From the NCBI GenBank assembly GCA_002440065.1, contig DJRK01000066.1, forward strand, positions 644 through 7,158: a stretch of 6,515 nt of DNA, given 5' to 3'. Positions 4,676-6,515 of this stretch are shown piece by piece. Every line of letters starts with the position of its first letter. The stretch's first letter is position 1. This stretch comes from Atopobium sp. UBA6362. GTDB taxonomy: Bacteria > Actinomycetota > Coriobacteriia > Coriobacteriales > Atopobiaceae. Position numbers and translations under genes: made by a program. Under the pieces are notes generated by a model, which saw nothing but the letters and a program-made list of their open reading frames with translations, had not been told where the DNA came from and did no database searches.

Positions 4676-6515
4676 CTATTTCCTCTTCTTGATCTGAGAG
4701 GGGTGCTTCTCAAAGAAGTCGAAGCGCGGCGGCAGCTCGACGAGCGCGTGCTCGGCGCGGGACTCGCCCCTGCGGGCCGCGAGCTCGGCGGGGCCGTCGA
4801 ACGCATGGTCCCACGTGAAGAAATCGTCTGCCGAGAAGCCCATGTGCTCGCAGATCTTCTCGCAGCCGCCCGGCACCGCGGGGTGCATGAGCAGCGTGAC
4901 GGCGCGCAGCGCGCAGAACGCGTCGGCGAGCGCCTGCTCATAGGCTGCGTCGTCGCCCTTTGCGGCCTTGGAGGCCTCGTCCCAGCGCTTGTTCTGGTCG
5001 CGGCACAGGTCCTCGGCGATCCCGAGGGCGCCGTGCGCGTCGAAGCGGTAAGCCGCGAGCTCGTAGTCGAGGACCGCCTTGCGGCACGCCTCGACGACGT
5101 CGGGGTGCGGGTCGACGACGGGCAGGTGTCCCTCGCAGACGTTCTGCGCGCCGTAGAAGCAGCTGCGCGCGAGGCGGTTGAAGATGTTCGTGAGGAACGC
5201 CGATTCCTTGAGCGCGGGGTCCACGATGCGCGGGTCGTCCTTCACGAGCACCTCCTCGCCGGTCTTCTTGTCCTTGTGCGAGACGGACGTGTCGAAGGGC
5301 TTGGGGTTGAACGAGACCGCCTTCTGGTCGAGGCCGAGCGAGAGCCAGTGCGCGCGGAGCTGCTCGGGCGTGTAGACGTCCAGGAGCTCGGCCGCCATGG
5401 GGGGCTTGATCGCGCCGGAGCTCGAGGCCTTCTTGTTCATGAAGAGGATGTGGTAGTTCGCCACGGGGATGTCCTGCTTGAGGCCCCAGCCGAGCGCCTC
5501 CCACAGGGCAGGTTGGGCCACGCAGTAGAAGTAGATGTTGTCCTGGCCGATGAACTGGTACACGCGGGCTTCGTCGCTGCACCACCAGTCGCGCCAGTCG
5601 TCGGTCGAGTAACGACCGCCGTCCGCCTGGGCGTCGAGGTCGAGGGCGGTCTGCGTGAAGCTGATGGGCGCCCAGAGGCTCTCGGGCCAGCACCACACGG
5701 TGAGCCCAGAGGTCCCGGCGAGATCGGGTGCGGGGACGCCCCACTCGATGTTGCCGGTGATGCGGAACGGGAGCAGGCACTTGCCCGTGCGGAAACGCAC
5801 GCCGTTCGCCTCGAGCACCTCGCGGGCGCGGTCCCTCGCCTCCCAATCGGAGAACGTGACCGAGAAGGACTGCTGGTTGCCCTCAGGCTCCGCGACGGTG
5901 TGCGGCGGCAGCTCGTCCTCGCAGGCGTCGAATCCCTCGCGGAACATCGTCTGGATGTAGATGACGGGGTCGACGAGGGATTCGCGGACGGTCTTCGTCA
6001 CGATCGCGCGCACCTGCGGGTCGGCGTCCCACTCGTCCATGAGCTCCTCGAGCTCGCGCCTGAACGTGGGCAGCGAGAAGTACCAGTTGTCAACGGGGCG
6101 CAGCTCAGGGGTGGTGCCGGTGAGCTGGGAGACGGGGGCGATGAGCTCCTCGGGGTCGAACTGGTGGCCGAGGTCGCACTCGTCTGCGTAGGCCTTCTCG
6201 GACTTGCAGCCGCGGACGGGGCAACGGCCCTTGACCTGCCGGCCGTTTAGGAACGTGCCGGCCTCGACGTCGTAGAACTGGCGCGTGGAGCGCTTCACGA
6301 GGTAGCCGCGGTCGTACAGGCGCTTGAGGACCTCGGCGGTCAGCTTGTTGTGGTGGGATGCTGCGGGCTCGAGCCCCGAACCCTCGAAGATATCGAGGCT
6401 GATCTCGTAGGAATCGAGGGCGGCCTTCTGCGCGTCGTGGTTCGCGCGGACGTAGTCGATGATGGTGCCCTTGTAGCCCTCGTCCTCGACCTTCTTGCGG
6501 TAGCCCTCCATGATG
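4676..6515 (-). CDS. Class I methionyl-tRNA synthetase-like protein (MetG family), N-terminus outside the window
   Basis: At least 612 codons, open through the window edge; ATG 6511 (residue 1 here) is internal, because the HIGH-containing Rossmann half must lie upstream. Order of MetG landmarks: zinc knuckle with C97, C102, C112 and H116; NWYFSLP (142-148); an extra segment (about 185-247); ITGNIEWGVP (251-260); VWCWPESLW (272-280), aligned with the VWLDAPIGY segment; FIGQDNIYFY (320-329); KASSS (361-365) at the KMSKS position; then the helical anticodon-binding domain. By eye against E. coli MetG, anticodon readers N391, R395 and W461 are kept (N445, R449, W510), whereas R233, P257, Y260, H301 and W305 are replaced. 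The C-terminal tRNA-binding domain of long MetG proteins is absent. The family is clear; ordinary methionine activation is doubtful. It could be a paralogue with another substrate or a divergent housekeeping MetRS. The frame is intact, so this is not a pseudogene. Confidence 0.85.
   Translation of the reverse strand, partial: IMEGYRKKVEDEGYKGTIIDYVRANHDAQKAALDSYEISLDIFEGSGLEPAASHHNKLTAEVLKRLYDRGYLVKRSTRQFYDVEAGTFLNGRQVKGRCPVRGCKSEKAYADECDLGHQFDPEELIAPVSQLTGTTPELRPVDNWYFSLPTFRRELEELMDEWDADPQVRAIVTKTVRESLVDPVIYIQTMFREGFDACEDELPPHTVAEPEGNQQSFSVTFSDWEARDRAREVLEANGVRFRTGKCLLPFRITGNIEWGVPAPDLAGTSGLTVWCWPESLWAPISFTQTALDLDAQADGGRYSTDDWRDWWCSDEARVYQFIGQDNIYFYCVAQPALWEALGWGLKQDIPVANYHILFMNKKASSSGAIKPPMAAELLDVYTPEQLRAHWLSLGLDQKAVSFNPKPFDTSVSHKDKKTGEEVLVKDDPRIVDPALKESAFLTNIFNRLARSCFYGAQNVCEGHLPVVDPHPDVVEACRKAVLDYELAAYRFDAHGALGIAEDLCRDQNKRWDEASKAAKGDDAAYEQALADAFCALRAVTLLMHPAVPGGCEKICEHMGFSADDFFTWDHAFDGPAELAARRGESRAEHALVELPPRFDFFEKHPSQIKKRK

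Noticed and set aside
4703..6250. A 515-codon plus-strand open frame opposite the synthetase-like gene
   Set aside because: The composition is shadow-like (Arg, Val, Leu, Glu, Gly rich), no domain is recognisable, and the opposite strand carries ordered MetG landmarks.
6509..6511. ATG at 6511 as the true start of the synthetase-like gene
   Set aside because: The frame continues to the window edge, and the N-terminal Rossmann half with the HIGH motif would be missing; the first visible residues match the interior of the family.

Overview
The window is very GC-rich and densely coded. Its gene content suggests a high-GC Gram-positive bacterium, most likely an actinobacterium of the Coriobacteriia (Olsenella/Collinsella-like). 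That placement is inference from base composition, the pst-phoU-regulator-kinase gene order and the style of the synthetase-like gene; no rRNA or other taxonomic marker is present.

Left half, + strand (1-3074): the distal end of a phosphate-starvation operon. It holds the 3' end of pstB (phosphate ABC transporter ATPase), phoU, an OmpR/PhoB-type response regulator and a PhoR-type sensor kinase. pstB and phoU overlap by one base and the next two gaps are 9 nt each, so the four genes very probably share one transcript. In the usual logic of such a cluster, the Pst transporter and PhoU report phosphate status to the kinase, and the kinase controls the regulator that drives the pst genes.

Middle (3075-3125): the gap between the convergent kinase gene and the next gene is 51 nt. 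Almost all of it is a perfect 18-bp inverted repeat built from two head-to-tail copies of a 23-nt near-palindrome. It resembles REP/RAYT-type mobile palindromes.

Right half, - strand (3126-6515): a single-chain fusion of an alpha/beta hydrolase and a GNAT acetyltransferase, preceded by a strong intrinsic terminator, and upstream of that a long class I aminoacyl-tRNA synthetase-like gene of the MetG family whose 5' end is outside the window. The synthetase-like protein keeps the three residues that read the methionine anticodon, but it has changed most of the methionine pocket and has KASSS in place of KMSKS. It also carries an extra segment of about 65 residues. This is the most unusual item in the window: it may be a MetRS paralogue with altered substrate or function.

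There is no gene-free stretch over 300 nt, and I found no tRNA, rRNA, CRISPR array, insertion sequence or replication origin.
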